Shown piece by piece: positions 1-9,272 of a DNA stretch of 64,000 bases (position 1 is its first letter; each line of letters opens with the position of its first letter). Position numbers and translations under genes: made by a program. A model generated the notes under the pieces. The model saw only the letters and a program-made list of their open reading frames with translations. It searched no databases and was not told the origin of the DNA. The stretch is from Celeribacter indicus (GTDB lineage Bacteria; Pseudomonadota; Alphaproteobacteria; Rhodobacterales; Rhodobacteraceae): assembly GCF_000819565.1 (NCBI RefSeq), contig NZ_CP004393.1, positions 2,046,001-2,110,000 of the forward strand, given 5' to 3'.

Positions 1-235
1 CGACCGTCACGTAGTTGAATTCCAGATCCGGATAGTCCGCGAGGAAATCGTTCATCACTTCCTCGGCCTCTTCCAGCGGAATGCTTTCGTACCACACGAT
101 CGTGCCTTCCTCCTGCGCGGCTTGCGCGACCTCCTCGAGCGTCTGGGTCTCGAGATCCTGCGCGATCGCGCCCGCACCCGAGAGATGGACCGCCAGGGCG
201 GCGGCCGAAAGTGTCAGATAGGGGGTTCCGTTCAT
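1..235 (-). CDS. ABC transporter substrate-binding protein, N-terminal part (runs off window)
   Basis: The first 78 residues are visible. A signal peptide of about 25 residues ends near AIA-QD. The mature start reads EEVAQAAQEEGTIVWYES, the usual opening of family-1 periplasmic binding proteins of the Fe3+/AfuA-FbpA and spermidine/putrescine groups. The start ATG at 235 follows a clear GGAGGAG ribosome site. It is the last visible gene of a minus-strand operon, after a fused permease and an ATPase, and supplies the ligand-binding part of that importer. Substrate (ferric iron, phosphonate or small organic molecule) cannot be told from this fragment. Confidence 0.8.
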   Translation of the reverse strand, partial: MNGTPYLTLSAAALAVHLSGAGAIAQDLETQTLEEVAQAAQEEGTIVWYESIPLEEAEEVMNDFLADYPDLEFNYVTV

Positions 236-270
236 CGTCTTCTCCTCCGTATTCGATGATCGTGATGGCG

Positions 271-1395
271 TCATTCGGCGGGCAGGGCGAGGCAGGCGTC
301 GTGCGGCGCCTCCATGCTCACGCGGTCCCCGACCGAGAGCACCCGCTCGGGCGAGCCGTAGACGCGCAGTTCCTCGCCGCCGGCCTGCACCAGCACGTCG
401 GTGAGATTGCCGAGAAACTGGCTTTCGGCGACATTGCCGAGAAGGATGTTGGACTGGCCGCTGATCCCCTCCTGCGGCACGCTGCCGTTCACCTGCGTGA
501 CCGAGATATTCTCCGGGCGGACCGAGAGCACCATCTGCGCCCCCTGGCGGCTGCCGCGCGGCATCACCGCGAGGAGCGTCTGGTCGCGCCATTCCACGGC
601 GCCGATCTCGCCCGGCGCGGTGTCGGATTTCGCGGTGGTCGTCAGCAGGTTGCTGACCCCGATGAAGCCCGCCACGAAGCTCGATTGCGGCCGGTGGTAA
701 AGCTCGCGCGGATCGTCGACCTGCACGATCTTTCCACGGTTCATCACCGCGAGCCGGTCGGAGAGCGCGAGCGCCTCCACCTGGTCGTGGGTGACGTAGA
801 TCGTGGTGATGCCGGCCTCGCGTTGCAGGCGGCGCAGTTCGAGCCGCATGGTCTCGCGCAGCAGCGCGTCGAGGTTGCTGAGCGGTTCGTCGAGCAGCAG
901 CACGCGCGGCTCCATGACCAGCGCGCGCGCCATCGCGAGGCGCTGCTGCTGCCCGCCGCTCAGCCGCGTCGCCGGCCGGTGCTCGTATTCCGCGAGATGC
1001 ACGGTCTCGAGCGCGCGGCGGACCTTCTTCCTGATCTCCTCGCTGCGCAGCTTCGGCCGCATCACCTTGAGCGGGAAGGCGACGTTGTCGTGCACGTCCA
1101 TATGCGGCCAGACCGCGTAGGACTGGAACACCATCCCGATCCGCCGTGCGCGGGCGGGGACAAAGACGTTCCGGCGCGAGTTGAAGAAATCCGTGCCGGC
1201 CACGCCGATCCTGCCGGTGTCGGGCGTCTCGAGGCCGGCGACGCTGCGCAGCGTCGTGGTCTTGCCGCAGCCGGAGGGGCCGAGCAGCGTGAAGAATTCG
1301 CCCTCCTTCACGGTCAGGCTCACCTGTTCGAGCACGGTCGTCCTGCTTCCGTCTGGTTGGGGGAAGGATTTCTCGATTTGATCGACTTCAAGCAT
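271..1395 (-). CDS. ABC transporter ATP-binding protein, FbpC/PotA type
   Basis: This 374-residue ATPase energises the importer. Walker A (GPSGCGKTT) is at residues 39-47, the Q-loop Gln near 91, the signature LSGGQ at 145-149, Walker B LLLDE at 166-170 and the H-loop His near 203. A C-terminal extension of roughly 130 residues fits the TOBE/OB domain of the Fe3+, spermidine and maltose-type ATPases. It lies 39 bp after the fused permease and 35 bp before the binding protein, so the three genes form one operon. The family call is firm; the substrate is not established. Confidence 0.9.
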   Translation of the reverse strand: MLEVDQIEKSFPQPDGSRTTVLEQVSLTVKEGEFFTLLGPSGCGKTTTLRSVAGLETPDTGRIGVAGTDFFNSRRNVFVPARARRIGMVFQSYAVWPHMDVHDNVAFPLKVMRPKLRSEEIRKKVRRALETVHLAEYEHRPATRLSGGQQQRLAMARALVMEPRVLLLDEPLSNLDALLRETMRLELRRLQREAGITTIYVTHDQVEALALSDRLAVMNRGKIVQVDDPRELYHRPQSSFVAGFIGVSNLLTTTAKSDTAPGEIGAVEWRDQTLLAVMPRGSRQGAQMVLSVRPENISVTQVNGSVPQEGISGQSNILLGNVAESQFLGNLTDVLVQAGGEELRVYGSPERVLSVGDRVSMEAPHDACLALPAE

Positions 1396-1434
1396 GTGCG
1401 TTACCTTTCTGGCTTATTTTTTCGGAATGCGGGC

Positions 1435-3204
1435 TCACCGGCCCTCGCTCGCGCCGAGCATGCGGCCGAGGACGACGCTGAGGCAGAGCACGACCATCAT
1501 CACCACGGCGATGGAGGCCGCGGCGTCCGGCTGGCCGCTTTCCCAGTAGCTGTAGAGTACGGTGGAGAGCACGTCGTTGCGTCCCGATTGCAGCATGGCG
1601 GCCACGGAGAATTCCCGGAACGAATGGACGAAGATCCAGATGAAGAGGCCGACGAGCGTGCCGCGCACGAGCGGGACGAGGATGCGCCGGATGATCTGGA
1701 AGTTGCTCGCGCCGGACATCTCGCCCGCCTCCTCGAGCTCGCTGTGGAGCTGGATCACCGCGGCCTGCATCATCCGCGACCCGACCGGCAGGTAGATGAT
1801 CAGCTGGCCGAGCGCGATGATCCAGATCGTGCCGTAGAGCGGCAGGAAGCGGAAGCTGAAGAAGATGAAGATGAGCGCCACGCCCATCATCAGGTGGGGG
1901 ATCGCGATCGGCACCATGGACATGATGTCGAGCGCCCGGCTGAGGCGCGAGCGGGACCGGACGATGGTCCAGCCGAGCAGCAGCGAGAGGACCGACAGCC
2001 CCACGGCGCAGGTCGTGGCCACCACCACCGAATTCACGGTGCTGGTCCAGACCCGGTCGCGGGTGAAGGTGCCGATCATCGAGTTGAACGACAGTTGCGG
2101 GACGAGGTCGAGGCTGAAGCCGGAATAATAGGGGGCGAGGCTGACCCAGAGCAGCGCGAGGAACGGCAGCAGGGCGGCAAGCACGAAATAGAGCGAGACG
2201 CCGCCGATGGCGAGCCAGCGGAACCGGCCCAGCGAGAAGCGCGTCGCCTTGTAGCCCTTGCCGCTGATCGTCCGGAAGCGTTCGGTCTGTTTCGTGCTGC
2301 GGTAGTAGAGCCAGAGCGCCGCGACCAGCAGCACGAGCAGCGAGCTGTTGAGCGCCGCGGTCTTGCCGTAGTCCGGCAGGCCGGTGCTCGGGTGCATGAG
2401 GTTGTAGATCTCGGAACTCATCACCGCGACATTGCCCGGCATGCCGATGACCGCCGGGACGTCGAAGCTCAGCATGCAGACGATGAAGAGCAGGGTGACG
2501 AGCGACAGGATCGGCGGCGTCAGGAAGGGCAGGGAGACGCGGCGCAGGGTCTGCCAGAAGCTCGCGCCCGACATGAAGGCGGCTTCCTCGAAGCTCGGAT
2601 CCATGTTGCGCATCGCGGGCGCGAGGATGAGGAAGGAGGTCGGCACCATGGCGAGCGACTGCACCCAGATCATGCCGCCGAGGCTGTACATCGGGATTTC
2701 CGGCATGAGCCCACCGGTGAGCAGGTCGAGGACCTTCGGGATCGCGCCGATGGCGGGGCTCATCAGCAGCACCCAGCCGATCGCGAGCAGGATGGGCGGG
2801 GTCGCCATGGGCATGACGATCACCGCCATGAAGAAGCCGCGCCCCGGCAGGTCGGTGCGCTCGATCAGCCAGGCCAGAGCGCCGGCGATGACGAGGGCGA
2901 GCGCGGTGCTGCATCCGGCGAAGACGAAGGTGTTGCCGATCAGCCGGTAGGTATAGGCGTCCGACCAGATGCTGCTGAAATGATCGAGCGTCCATCCGTC
3001 GCTCAGCGGAAGCCCGAGGGGCCGGAAGCTCGCGAGGATGACGCTGGCGAGCGGCAGGGCCGTGAGCAGCAGCAGGATCACGAAAAGCACGAGCGGGATC
3101 GGGCGTATCCTGCCCAGCGTGCCGAGCAGCCTTCCGGCGGGGTCGGAGCTGCGTGTCGTCATGTCGGGTTTGGTCAGGGTCTGTTCACTCTGCACGGGTT
3201 TCAC
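1435..3204 (-). CDS. ABC transporter permease, two fused membrane domains (FbpB type)
   Basis: This 589-residue inner-membrane protein carries two copies of the binding-protein-dependent permease domain, each with several hydrophobic segments and an EAA-like loop (EEAAFMSGASFWQTLRRV in the first half, LEEAGEMSGASNFQIIRRI in the second). This duplicated layout is typical of FbpB/SfuB ferric-type importers. The listed start is a GTG at 3204; an internal ATG at 3162 (MTTRSSD) is an equally plausible start because neither has a strong ribosome site. It is the first gene of the operon, and its upstream gap holds a TATAAT -10 box on this strand. Confidence 0.88.
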   Translation of the reverse strand: MKPVQSEQTLTKPDMTTRSSDPAGRLLGTLGRIRPIPLVLFVILLLLTALPLASVILASFRPLGLPLSDGWTLDHFSSIWSDAYTYRLIGNTFVFAGCSTALALVIAGALAWLIERTDLPGRGFFMAVIVMPMATPPILLAIGWVLLMSPAIGAIPKVLDLLTGGLMPEIPMYSLGGMIWVQSLAMVPTSFLILAPAMRNMDPSFEEAAFMSGASFWQTLRRVSLPFLTPPILSLVTLLFIVCMLSFDVPAVIGMPGNVAVMSSEIYNLMHPSTGLPDYGKTAALNSSLLVLLVAALWLYYRSTKQTERFRTISGKGYKATRFSLGRFRWLAIGGVSLYFVLAALLPFLALLWVSLAPYYSGFSLDLVPQLSFNSMIGTFTRDRVWTSTVNSVVVATTCAVGLSVLSLLLGWTIVRSRSRLSRALDIMSMVPIAIPHLMMGVALIFIFFSFRFLPLYGTIWIIALGQLIIYLPVGSRMMQAAVIQLHSELEEAGEMSGASNFQIIRRILVPLVRGTLVGLFIWIFVHSFREFSVAAMLQSGRNDVLSTVLYSYWESGQPDAAASIAVVMMVVLCLSVVLGRMLGASEGR

Positions 3205-3751
3205 CTTCCGATTCAGCCGCGCGACACCGTCGGGGCCGGATTGCTTGTCGTTGCTGCCGCGACGCCCGCAGGCTCTCTGGCTGTGTCGGTCGTCGCGGAT
3301 ATCGCCCTGCCGCCGGTCGGGGCGGCGCCGGGCATGGAATGTCGGGGGCGTGCCGGTCCGGGCCGGAGATCACCGGCCGGGCGGATCCGGTCGCGGTGCC
3401 GGGGTCGCCGCCACGCCTCTGCACGGGGGTCGGGACGGGGAGGGCCGCCTTGGCCGCCATATCGCGGGCCCGCGATACGGAAGACCGATTCGTGTGATCA
3501 CCCCGGAGGTCTGAGATACGCGCGGGCGGCCGGAGCCGGCGCTGCGCAGGCGGCAGGTGCGTCGCGTCGTGCGCGACACCCCGTCGGCCGTTCGGAACCT
3601 GTTTCCATTGAGCTTCCTCCCATATTTTCGTTGTCGTCGCGGTTCCGCTGCGCGCTGTGGCGCATGACCCTCCCGTGTCGCATCCCCGATGCCGGCCCCG
3701 CAGAACACGGCTCCTCTCGCCGCGTTTCCTGTCAGACAGGATAGTGGCCCC

Positions 3752-3770
3752 ATTATAGGACGTACACGTT
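3752..3770 (-). promoter_or_regulatory. Minus-strand -10 box with adjoining ACGTACACGT operator
   Basis: Read on the minus strand, TATAAT (3757 down to 3752) is a perfect -10 hexamer. One base upstream lies GACGTACACGTT (3759-3770 on the plus strand), an ACGT-N2-ACGT inverted repeat. The operator-to--10 spacing of 1 bp is the same as at the promoter 18057-18085. The -35 is poor (nearest TTGTCT at about 20 bp spacing). It probably drives the ABC operon leftward under a repressor of unknown family. Confidence 0.5.
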
Positions 3771-3788
3771 TTAATTTAGACAAACTTT

Positions 3789-3804
3789 GTTTCGATATTG
3801 GAAC
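3789..3804. promoter_or_regulatory. GTTCC/GGAAC-type operator, copy 1
   Basis: GTTTCGATATTGGAAC is a near-perfect 16-bp palindrome. Its exact reverse complement occurs 76 bp downstream at 3865-3880, about seven helical turns away, so a looping pair is possible. Related sites occur at 8010, 9088, 16653 and 17725. Confidence 0.6.
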
Positions 3805-3864
3805 GGCCCCGCCGGCGGCACCGCGCCGGTGCTGCCGGACGCGCCCTTGCGCCAGGCGACGATC

Positions 3865-3880
3865 GTTCCAATATCGAAAC
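3865..3880. promoter_or_regulatory. GTTCC/GGAAC-type operator, copy 2
   Basis: GTTCCAATATCGAAAC is the exact reverse complement of the copy at 3789-3804; one flanking base on the inner side is also shared (CG context). It lies about 230 bp before the start of TRAP operon 1. The half-site form resembles IclR-family operators, but that is inference. Confidence 0.6.
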
Positions 3881-4110
3881 GTTTCCTTTCACCAGAGGGA
3901 AGTTTTCCGGCCTGAGCGGCCTGAGTAAGGTAAGCGGTGGCGGTCCCCGCCGGCGGCCGGTCCGGAGCGGGGAAAGCGTCCGCGACGGGAGGCGCGGACG
4001 GCAAGGGCGGGCCGGCATCGCGTCCTGGACCGGGTCGTCCGGGAGAGCCCTGCGCCGCCGGCCAAGGTCTCAGGACCGCAACGAATGTCAAAATCGGGAG
4101 GAAACACAGC

Positions 4111-5139
4111 ATGAAACTCTGGCCTCGCGCCGTCGCCGGCCTGACCGGCGCGGTTATCGCACTCGGCTTCGGCGCCGCCGAAGCGAAATCCAACTGGACC
4201 TTCTTCGGCAACATGCCGCGCGGCAATGCCTATGGTCAGGCGATGGCCGCCGGATTCGAGCGGATCCGCGAGAAGACCGATGGCGAACTGAATATCCGCT
4301 ACGTGTTCTTCGGGGAAACGCCCTACAAGCATACCGAGGCGCTGAACCTCATGAAGGACGGGCTCACGCAGATGGTGGAATGGAGCCCGGCGCTGACCTC
4401 GGCGACCTATCCGGCGATCGGCGCGAGCGAGCTGCCCTTCCTCATCCCCTCGATGTCGGATGCGCAGGAATCGCTGGAGAAGATGAACGCCGTCTGGGAC
4501 AGCGAGGCCTACCGCACCGCGGTCGACGACATCGTTTCGGCCAATGGCGCGGTGGCGCTGGCGCGGCATTACTATCCGCCGATGAACCTCTGGGTGGCGG
4601 ATGAGGATCTCGAGGACATGTTCTCGATCCGGGGGCAGAAGATCCGCACGATCAATGCGGAATACGGCATCCTGCTCGAGGAGGTCGGCGCATCGCCCGT
4701 CACCATGACCTCGCCCGAGGTCTACGAGGCGCTCCAGCGCAACGTGATGTCGGGCGTGCTGACCGGCTCGCCCAACATCATCCAGTCGAAATGGAACGAA
4801 GTCCTCAACTCCGTCTATGTCGCCAACATGTCGCTTCCGGCGTCCTTCCTGCTCATTCGCGAGGACATGCTCGACTCGCTGCCGGAGGATCAGCGCACCA
4901 TCCTCGAGGAGGAGATGGAGGTGCTGGGCGAGGATCTGCGGCGGGTGATGTGGGAAACCGACACCTCCACCCTCGCGCGGCTGGAGGAAGAGGATTTCAC
5001 CGTGGTCGAGGCCACGGATGAAGACTACGCCAGGTTGCGCGAGATCGCTCAGACGAAGATCTGGCCGGCATGGGTCCGGAGCGCGGGGGACGAGGGGCAG
5101 GCGCTGCTCGACGCGGCCCTCGGGGCGCTCGGCGAGTGA
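4111..5139 (+). CDS. TRAP transporter substrate-binding protein (DctP type), TRAP 1
   Basis: This 342-residue periplasmic protein has a signal peptide of about 25 residues (cleavage near AEA-KS). The mature part shows the DctP hallmarks: a start pattern followed by FERIREKTDGELNIRY, then the PEVYEALQRNVMSG segment that surrounds the carboxylate-binding Arg region in this family. The start at 4111 follows GGGAGGAAACACAGC. It binds an acidic solute and hands it to the DctQ/DctM membrane complex encoded immediately downstream. Two palindromic operators lie upstream. The ligand is unknown; neighbouring dehydrogenases, lactonase and lyase-like genes suggest a sugar-acid or aromatic-acid derivative. 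Confidence 0.9.
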   Translation: MKLWPRAVAGLTGAVIALGFGAAEAKSNWTFFGNMPRGNAYGQAMAAGFERIREKTDGELNIRYVFFGETPYKHTEALNLMKDGLTQMVEWSPALTSATYPAIGASELPFLIPSMSDAQESLEKMNAVWDSEAYRTAVDDIVSANGAVALARHYYPPMNLWVADEDLEDMFSIRGQKIRTINAEYGILLEEVGASPVTMTSPEVYEALQRNVMSGVLTGSPNIIQSKWNEVLNSVYVANMSLPASFLLIREDMLDSLPEDQRTILEEEMEVLGEDLRRVMWETDTSTLARLEEEDFTVVEATDEDYARLREIAQTKIWPAWVRSAGDEGQALLDAALGALGE

Positions 5140-5669
5140 TGGTCTCCGGCATGTCTGTGCGACCGATGAGCCGTCTCATCACCCAGCTCTCCAGGCTGTC
5201 GGAAGGCGTCTCCGCCGTCTGCTGCGTGCTCATTCTGCTGGCGACGGCCTCGGGGTTCATCCTGAGGCCGTTCAATCTCCAGTTCCTCGGCGTCGACGAT
5301 GCCGGCGGCTTCCTGATGGCCTGGCTGCTCTTCTTCGGGCTGGCGCAGGTGTCGAACAACCAGCTCCATATCCGGGCGACCTTTCTCACCGACCTGTTTC
5401 CGGTGCGGTGGCGGACGCTCTGCTATGCGGCGAGCCACGTCCTCTTCGCCCTGTTCCTCGCCGTCCTGACCTGGCTGGCGGCGGGGCTGTTCCTGGCCTC
5501 TGCGGCGGAAAACAGCCGGAGCGCGGACATGCTCCGCATCCCGCTCGTCTATCCGCAGGCCGGCATGGTGGCGGGGCTGGTGCTGGCGACGGTGGCCGAG
5601 CTTCTCATGGCGGCGCGGAGTCTCGGCGCGGTGCGGCGCGGCGACAGTTTCGATGTCTGGGAAAGGTGA
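5139..5669 (+). CDS. TRAP transporter small membrane subunit (DctQ type), TRAP 1
   Basis: A 176-residue membrane protein with four hydrophobic stretches and the DctQ-like signature region FLGVDDAGGFLMAWLLFFGLAQVSNN followed by HIRATFL. The ATG at 5139 overlaps the stop of the preceding gene by one base, which shows translational coupling. DctQ subunits bridge the binding protein and the large DctM subunit. An in-frame ATG at 5151 (MSVRPMSR) is an alternative start. Confidence 0.88.
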   Translation: MVSGMSVRPMSRLITQLSRLSEGVSAVCCVLILLATASGFILRPFNLQFLGVDDAGGFLMAWLLFFGLAQVSNNQLHIRATFLTDLFPVRWRTLCYAASHVLFALFLAVLTWLAAGLFLASAAENSRSADMLRIPLVYPQAGMVAGLVLATVAELLMAARSLGAVRRGDSFDVWER

Positions 5670-5671
5670 CC

Positions 5672-6958
5672 ATGTCGAATTTTCTCCTTCTTTCGTGCAG
5701 CGTGCTGTTCCCGCTGCTGCTCGGCTTCCCGATCGCGCTCGTGCTCGGCGGTGTCGGGCTGGCGTGGATCGTCGCGCTCGATCCGAACCTGCTGCGCGGT
5801 GCGGCGCGGGCGGTGTGGAACATCGCCGGGAGCTACACGCTCATCAGCATTCCGCTGTTCCTGCTCATGGGCGAGATCTTCCAGCGTTCGGGCAGCGCCG
5901 AACGGTTCTACAACGCGCTCGCGGTCATGCTGCGCCGCGTGCCGGGCGGGCTCCTGCACGCCAATATCACCGCCAGCGCGCTCTTCGCGGCGATCAGCGG
6001 CTCGAGCGTCGCCACCGCGGCCTGTATCGGACGCGCCGCGCTGCCGAACCTGCGCGCGCTGGGCTATGCCGAACGCCCGCTGCTCGGAACGCTGGCGGCC
6101 GGCGGATCGCTCGGGATCCTGATCCCGCCGTCGATCGCGCTGGTGATCTATGCCGCGCTGGTCGATGAATCGCTCGGGCGGCTCATGGTCGCCGCCATCG
6201 TGCCGGGCTTCCTGCTGACGCTGCTGATGATGGTCTATATCCTCGTCTCCGCGCTCATCACCCCGCCTGCGCGCGGCGAGGGCGCGGAGATCCGGCGGGA
6301 ACGCGTCGGGGCGGCGGTCAACATCCTGCCGATCATGGGGATCATCGCGATCATCTTCTGCGGGCTCTATTTCGGCTGGGCGACGCCGGTGGAACTTGCC
6401 GCCCTGGGCGTGCTGCTGACCGCGATCTTCCCCGTGATCAACCGAAAGCGGCTCTGGCCGCTCTACCGCGACGCCGTGATCTCGGCGGTGCGGGCGAGCG
6501 CGATGCTGCTGTTCATCGTCGTCTGCGCGCAGATCTTCTCTTTCGCCGTGTTCAGCTGGGGGTTCACCTACGAGATCGTCGGATGGGTGGAGGGTCTCGA
6601 GCTTCCGGGCCTCACCATCCTGCTCACCATTCTGGTGATCTATTTCATCCTCGGCGCCTTCATGGACGAATTGTCGACCATGGTGATGACGCTGCCGCTC
6701 GTCTACCCGATCGTCACCAATCTGGGATACAGCGGGATCTGGTTCGGCGTGGTGCTGATCATCATGTTGCAGGTCGGTCTCAACTCGCCGCCCGTGGGGA
6801 TGAACCTCTTCGTCATCCAGGGCATCGACCCGCGCAACACGAAGCTGTCGGACGCTGCGGTGGGCGTGCTGCCCTACATCGTGATCATGCTGCTTTTCGT
6901 CGGCCTGCTGATCGCCTTTCCCGGCATCGCCCTGTGGCTGCCGGCGCGGATGATGTGA
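5672..6958 (+). CDS. TRAP transporter large permease (DctM type), TRAP 1
   Basis: A 428-residue polytopic protein (about 12 membrane segments) of the DctM family. It shows the conserved GSSVATAA-like motif (ISGSSVATAACIG, near residue 110), the GTLAAGGSLGILIPPSI loop and the C-terminal NSPPVGMNLFVIQGI motif, all diagnostic. The ATG at 5672 sits 2 bp after the DctQ stop. It carries the sodium-coupled substrate pathway. Upstream in-frame codons overlap dctQ and were not used for the start. Confidence 0.92.
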   Translation: MSNFLLLSCSVLFPLLLGFPIALVLGGVGLAWIVALDPNLLRGAARAVWNIAGSYTLISIPLFLLMGEIFQRSGSAERFYNALAVMLRRVPGGLLHANITASALFAAISGSSVATAACIGRAALPNLRALGYAERPLLGTLAAGGSLGILIPPSIALVIYAALVDESLGRLMVAAIVPGFLLTLLMMVYILVSALITPPARGEGAEIRRERVGAAVNILPIMGIIAIIFCGLYFGWATPVELAALGVLLTAIFPVINRKRLWPLYRDAVISAVRASAMLLFIVVCAQIFSFAVFSWGFTYEIVGWVEGLELPGLTILLTILVIYFILGAFMDELSTMVMTLPLVYPIVTNLGYSGIWFGVVLIIMLQVGLNSPPVGMNLFVIQGIDPRNTKLSDAAVGVLPYIVIMLLFVGLLIAFPGIALWLPARMM

Positions 6959-7007
6959 CGGGCGCGGCGCTGGGCCGAGCCTGTCCGGGAACAGAGGGAG
7001 GGAAGAC

Positions 7008-7991
7008 ATGGACAATCCTGTCACGACCGCCGCCGCCGACGCGGCGCGCCAACAGCAGAGGCGGGGGCTCACGCTCGGCCTCGGCACGATCGTCACCGAC
7101 GGCTACGGCGGAAAGAACCCGGAGGGGTTTCCGGCCCTGCTCCGGGCCGCCGCCGCGGCGGGGATCACGGATGTCGACACGGCCGCGGTCTATGGCCATG
7201 GCGAAAGCGAACGGCTTCTCGGGCGCTGGATGCGGGAGCTCGGCCTGTCCTTCTCGATCTGCACGAAGGTCGGAATGGTGCAGGAGGAGGGCGCGGGGGC
7301 GCGGGTCGTCCGCAGCGCCACGCCCGAGTCGCTCCTGCGCCAGGCCGAGGCCAGCCTCGAGCGGCTTCAGGTCGACCGGGTCGACCGCCTGTTGCTGCAC
7401 CACCCGGACCCGCAGGTGCCGGTCCGCGCCTCGATCGAGGGGCTGATCGCCTGCCGCGAGGCGGGGCTGGCCGCGAAGATCGGGTTTTCCAATCTCGACG
7501 ACGGTATCGCGGCGGAGCTGGTCAAGGCGGGGATGGTCGATGTGATCCAGTATCCCTGGTCGCTTCTGGACAGCCGGCGCGACGCCATCCTGCGGCTTGC
7601 GGGGGAACAGGGCGTCGAACGGATGGTGTTCGGCACGCTCGCCTTCGGGATCCTCGCGGGCTCCGTGCGCCGGGACACGGTCTTCGAGGCGGACGACTGG
7701 CGCGGGATCGCGCGCAGCGGGCGCGACCCCGGCACGACGGGCGCCGCGCTGTTTCTCGGTGACACCTTCGGGAGGGCGGTGGACCATGCGGCGCGGTTCG
7801 CGGCCTTGCAGGGCTGCGCCGTCGCGGATCTCGCCGCGCTCACCGTGGCCGCCTCGCTCGAGGTGGCGCCGGCCGAACGGGTGATGGTCGGTTGCCGCAG
7901 CGCGGAGGAATTGGCCGGGCTGGCGGAAGGCAGGGCGCTGACGCCCGATCCCGCGGCGCTGGCCTTCGCCCGCGAGATGGCGGTGGCCTGA
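7008..7991 (+). CDS. Aldo/keto reductase
   Basis: This 327-residue protein has the aldo/keto reductase tetrad: Asp57 and Tyr62 in DVDTAAVYGHGESE, Lys87 in ICTKVG, and His131/His132 in LLLHHPDP. These enzymes interconvert aldehydes or ketones and alcohols with NAD(P)H; some oxidise aldoses to lactones, which would fit the SMP-30 lactonase and amidohydrolase nearby. The ATG at 7008 follows GAGGGAGGGAAGAC. It is 49 bp after dctM and is probably co-transcribed with it. The precise substrate is not known. Confidence 0.85.
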   Translation: MDNPVTTAAADAARQQQRRGLTLGLGTIVTDGYGGKNPEGFPALLRAAAAAGITDVDTAAVYGHGESERLLGRWMRELGLSFSICTKVGMVQEEGAGARVVRSATPESLLRQAEASLERLQVDRVDRLLLHHPDPQVPVRASIEGLIACREAGLAAKIGFSNLDDGIAAELVKAGMVDVIQYPWSLLDSRRDAILRLAGEQGVERMVFGTLAFGILAGSVRRDTVFEADDWRGIARSGRDPGTTGAALFLGDTFGRAVDHAARFAALQGCAVADLAALTVAASLEVAPAERVMVGCRSAEELAGLAEGRALTPDPAALAFAREMAVA

Positions 7992-8009
7992 GGCGGGGTG
8001 CCGGGCATC

Positions 8010-8025
8010 GTTCCGCGGGTGGAAC
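8010..8025. promoter_or_regulatory. GTTCC/GGAAC-type operator, copy 3
   Basis: GTTCCGCGGGTGGAAC has perfect GTTCC and GGAAC arms. It lies 19 bp after the aldo/keto reductase stop and about 150 bp before the SDR gene. Confidence 0.55.
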
Positions 8026-8177
8026 GCTGTCGCGCCCTTTGGATCTCTGTCGGGAGAGATGGCGCCCGCCTAGACTGCTGCGCGCCGGCCGGCCCGGCGC
8101 CTCCGGCCCTGCGGGCAGGAACGCCGGATGAACAAGCCGGATGAACAACAGGAAAGACTGAGAAAGGAGGGTGGCGC

Positions 8178-9029
8178 ATGGCACCGCTTGAGGGAAAAGT
8201 CGCGCTGATCACGGGGGCGGGCGGGATGAAGGGCGTCGGGCGGGCCATCGCGCTCGAACTGAGCCGGCAGGGCGCCGCGGTCGCGCTGACCGATGTGGCC
8301 CGCGACCATACCGTCGCGCCGCCGCTCGAGATGGCGGCCGGGTGGAAAGGCATCGAGAGCGTCGCCGCGGAAATCCGTCGGGAAGGCGGGCGTGCCGCCT
8401 GTTTCCAGTGCGACCTGACGGAGCGCGAGCAGATCGAGGTGCTGGTCGGATCCGTCGCCAACGAATTCGGCAGGATCGACATCCTCGTGAACAACGCCCG
8501 CGCGATCATCGGCCGGGACCAGGTCTCGGTGGCCGATCTCGACGCCGAGGTCTGGGAAAGGTTCCTGAAGATCAACACGACCGCCCCCTTCCTGCTGACG
8601 AAATATGCCGCCCGGATCATGATCGAGAAGGGCGAGGGCGGGCGGATCATCAACATCGGCTCCGACCTGTCCAAGCAGGCGCGGCGGTTCGCCGTGGCCT
8701 ATGCCGCCTCGAAATTCGGGCTGATCGGGCTGACCCAGGGGGCCGCGCTGGATCTCGCCGAACACCGGATCACGGTGAACGCGGTCTGTCCCGGTTCGGT
8801 GAACACGGACCGGCTGAGCTATGCCGAGCAGGCGCGAGCGGAGGCCGAAGGCGTCCCGCTGGAGATGATCCGCTCGCGTGCGGTCGAGGCGGCGGCGGCG
8901 CAGGTTCCGATGGGACGGATCGCGGAATCCGAGGATATCGCGGGGCTCGTGGGATTCCTTGCCGGTCCGCAGGCGGGGTTCATCACCGGGCAGGCCTATA
9001 ACGTCAACGGCGGCCAGCTTTTCCACTGA
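8178..9029 (+). CDS. SDR-family NAD(P)-dependent oxidoreductase
   Basis: This 283-residue classical short-chain dehydrogenase has the cofactor motif TGAGGMKGVG at 12-21 (with a two-residue insertion compared with the usual TGxxxGxG), an NNA motif near 105 and the catalytic Ser162, Tyr175 and Lys179 (YAASK). It ends with the usual ITGQAYNVNGG. It would oxidise a secondary alcohol or reduce a ketone in the catabolic pathway fed by the adjacent transporters. A candidate operator sits in its upstream gap. The extra loop at residues 40-60 (VARDHTVAPPLEMAAGWKG) is longer than in typical members. Confidence 0.88.
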   Translation: MAPLEGKVALITGAGGMKGVGRAIALELSRQGAAVALTDVARDHTVAPPLEMAAGWKGIESVAAEIRREGGRAACFQCDLTEREQIEVLVGSVANEFGRIDILVNNARAIIGRDQVSVADLDAEVWERFLKINTTAPFLLTKYAARIMIEKGEGGRIINIGSDLSKQARRFAVAYAASKFGLIGLTQGAALDLAEHRITVNAVCPGSVNTDRLSYAEQARAEAEGVPLEMIRSRAVEAAAAQVPMGRIAESEDIAGLVGFLAGPQAGFITGQAYNVNGGQLFH

Positions 9030-9087
9030 GCGGGGCCGGGATCGCGGCACCGGGGCGCGCGCGAGACGGGGGAAGGCGGCGTCGGAC

Positions 9088-9103
9088 GTTCCAGATCTGA
9101 AAC
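9088..9103. promoter_or_regulatory. GTTCC/GGAAC-type operator, copy 4
   Basis: GTTCCAGATCTGAAAC differs from a perfect palindrome by one base pair. It lies about 170 bp before the amino-acid-type ABC operon. Confidence 0.55.
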
Positions 9104-9272
9104 ATACCGACGCGTTAATCATCCTATCCGCGCGCCGAAACCGGCTGCTAGAAACAGCCACGGACAGACCGGTCCGTGCCCTGCGGAGGAGGTGCGGGAG
9201 CTAGAGGCACAGGCGCTCCCCCAGACGGGTCGCACCGGACGGTCTTCTCAGCGAAAACATGAAGGGGGGCGA

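Larger units (their letters stand above)
3205..4110. other. 906-bp divergent intergenic region
   Basis: No convincing gene is seen here. Open frames exist in the G+C-rich part (about 3205-3740), but they have low-complexity Arg/Pro/Ala composition and no recognisable domain. The A+T-richer stretch 3745-3900 holds a minus-strand TATAAT box, one TACGT-N2-ACGTA-like operator and two GTTCC...GGAAC-like operators, listed separately. The gap separates the ABC operon (-) from TRAP operon 1 (+). Confidence 0.7.

Noticed and set aside
211..3744. Very long plus-strand open frame (over 1100 codons) opposite the ABC operon
   Set aside because: It is Arg/His/Asp-rich, has no domain, and mirrors three clear genes on the other strand; G+C-rich third positions create such antisense frames.
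3370..3783. Possible small gene in the 3205-4110 gap (minus strand)
   Set aside because: Arg/Pro/Ala-rich with no ribosome site and no similarity; it runs across the promoter and operator cluster.
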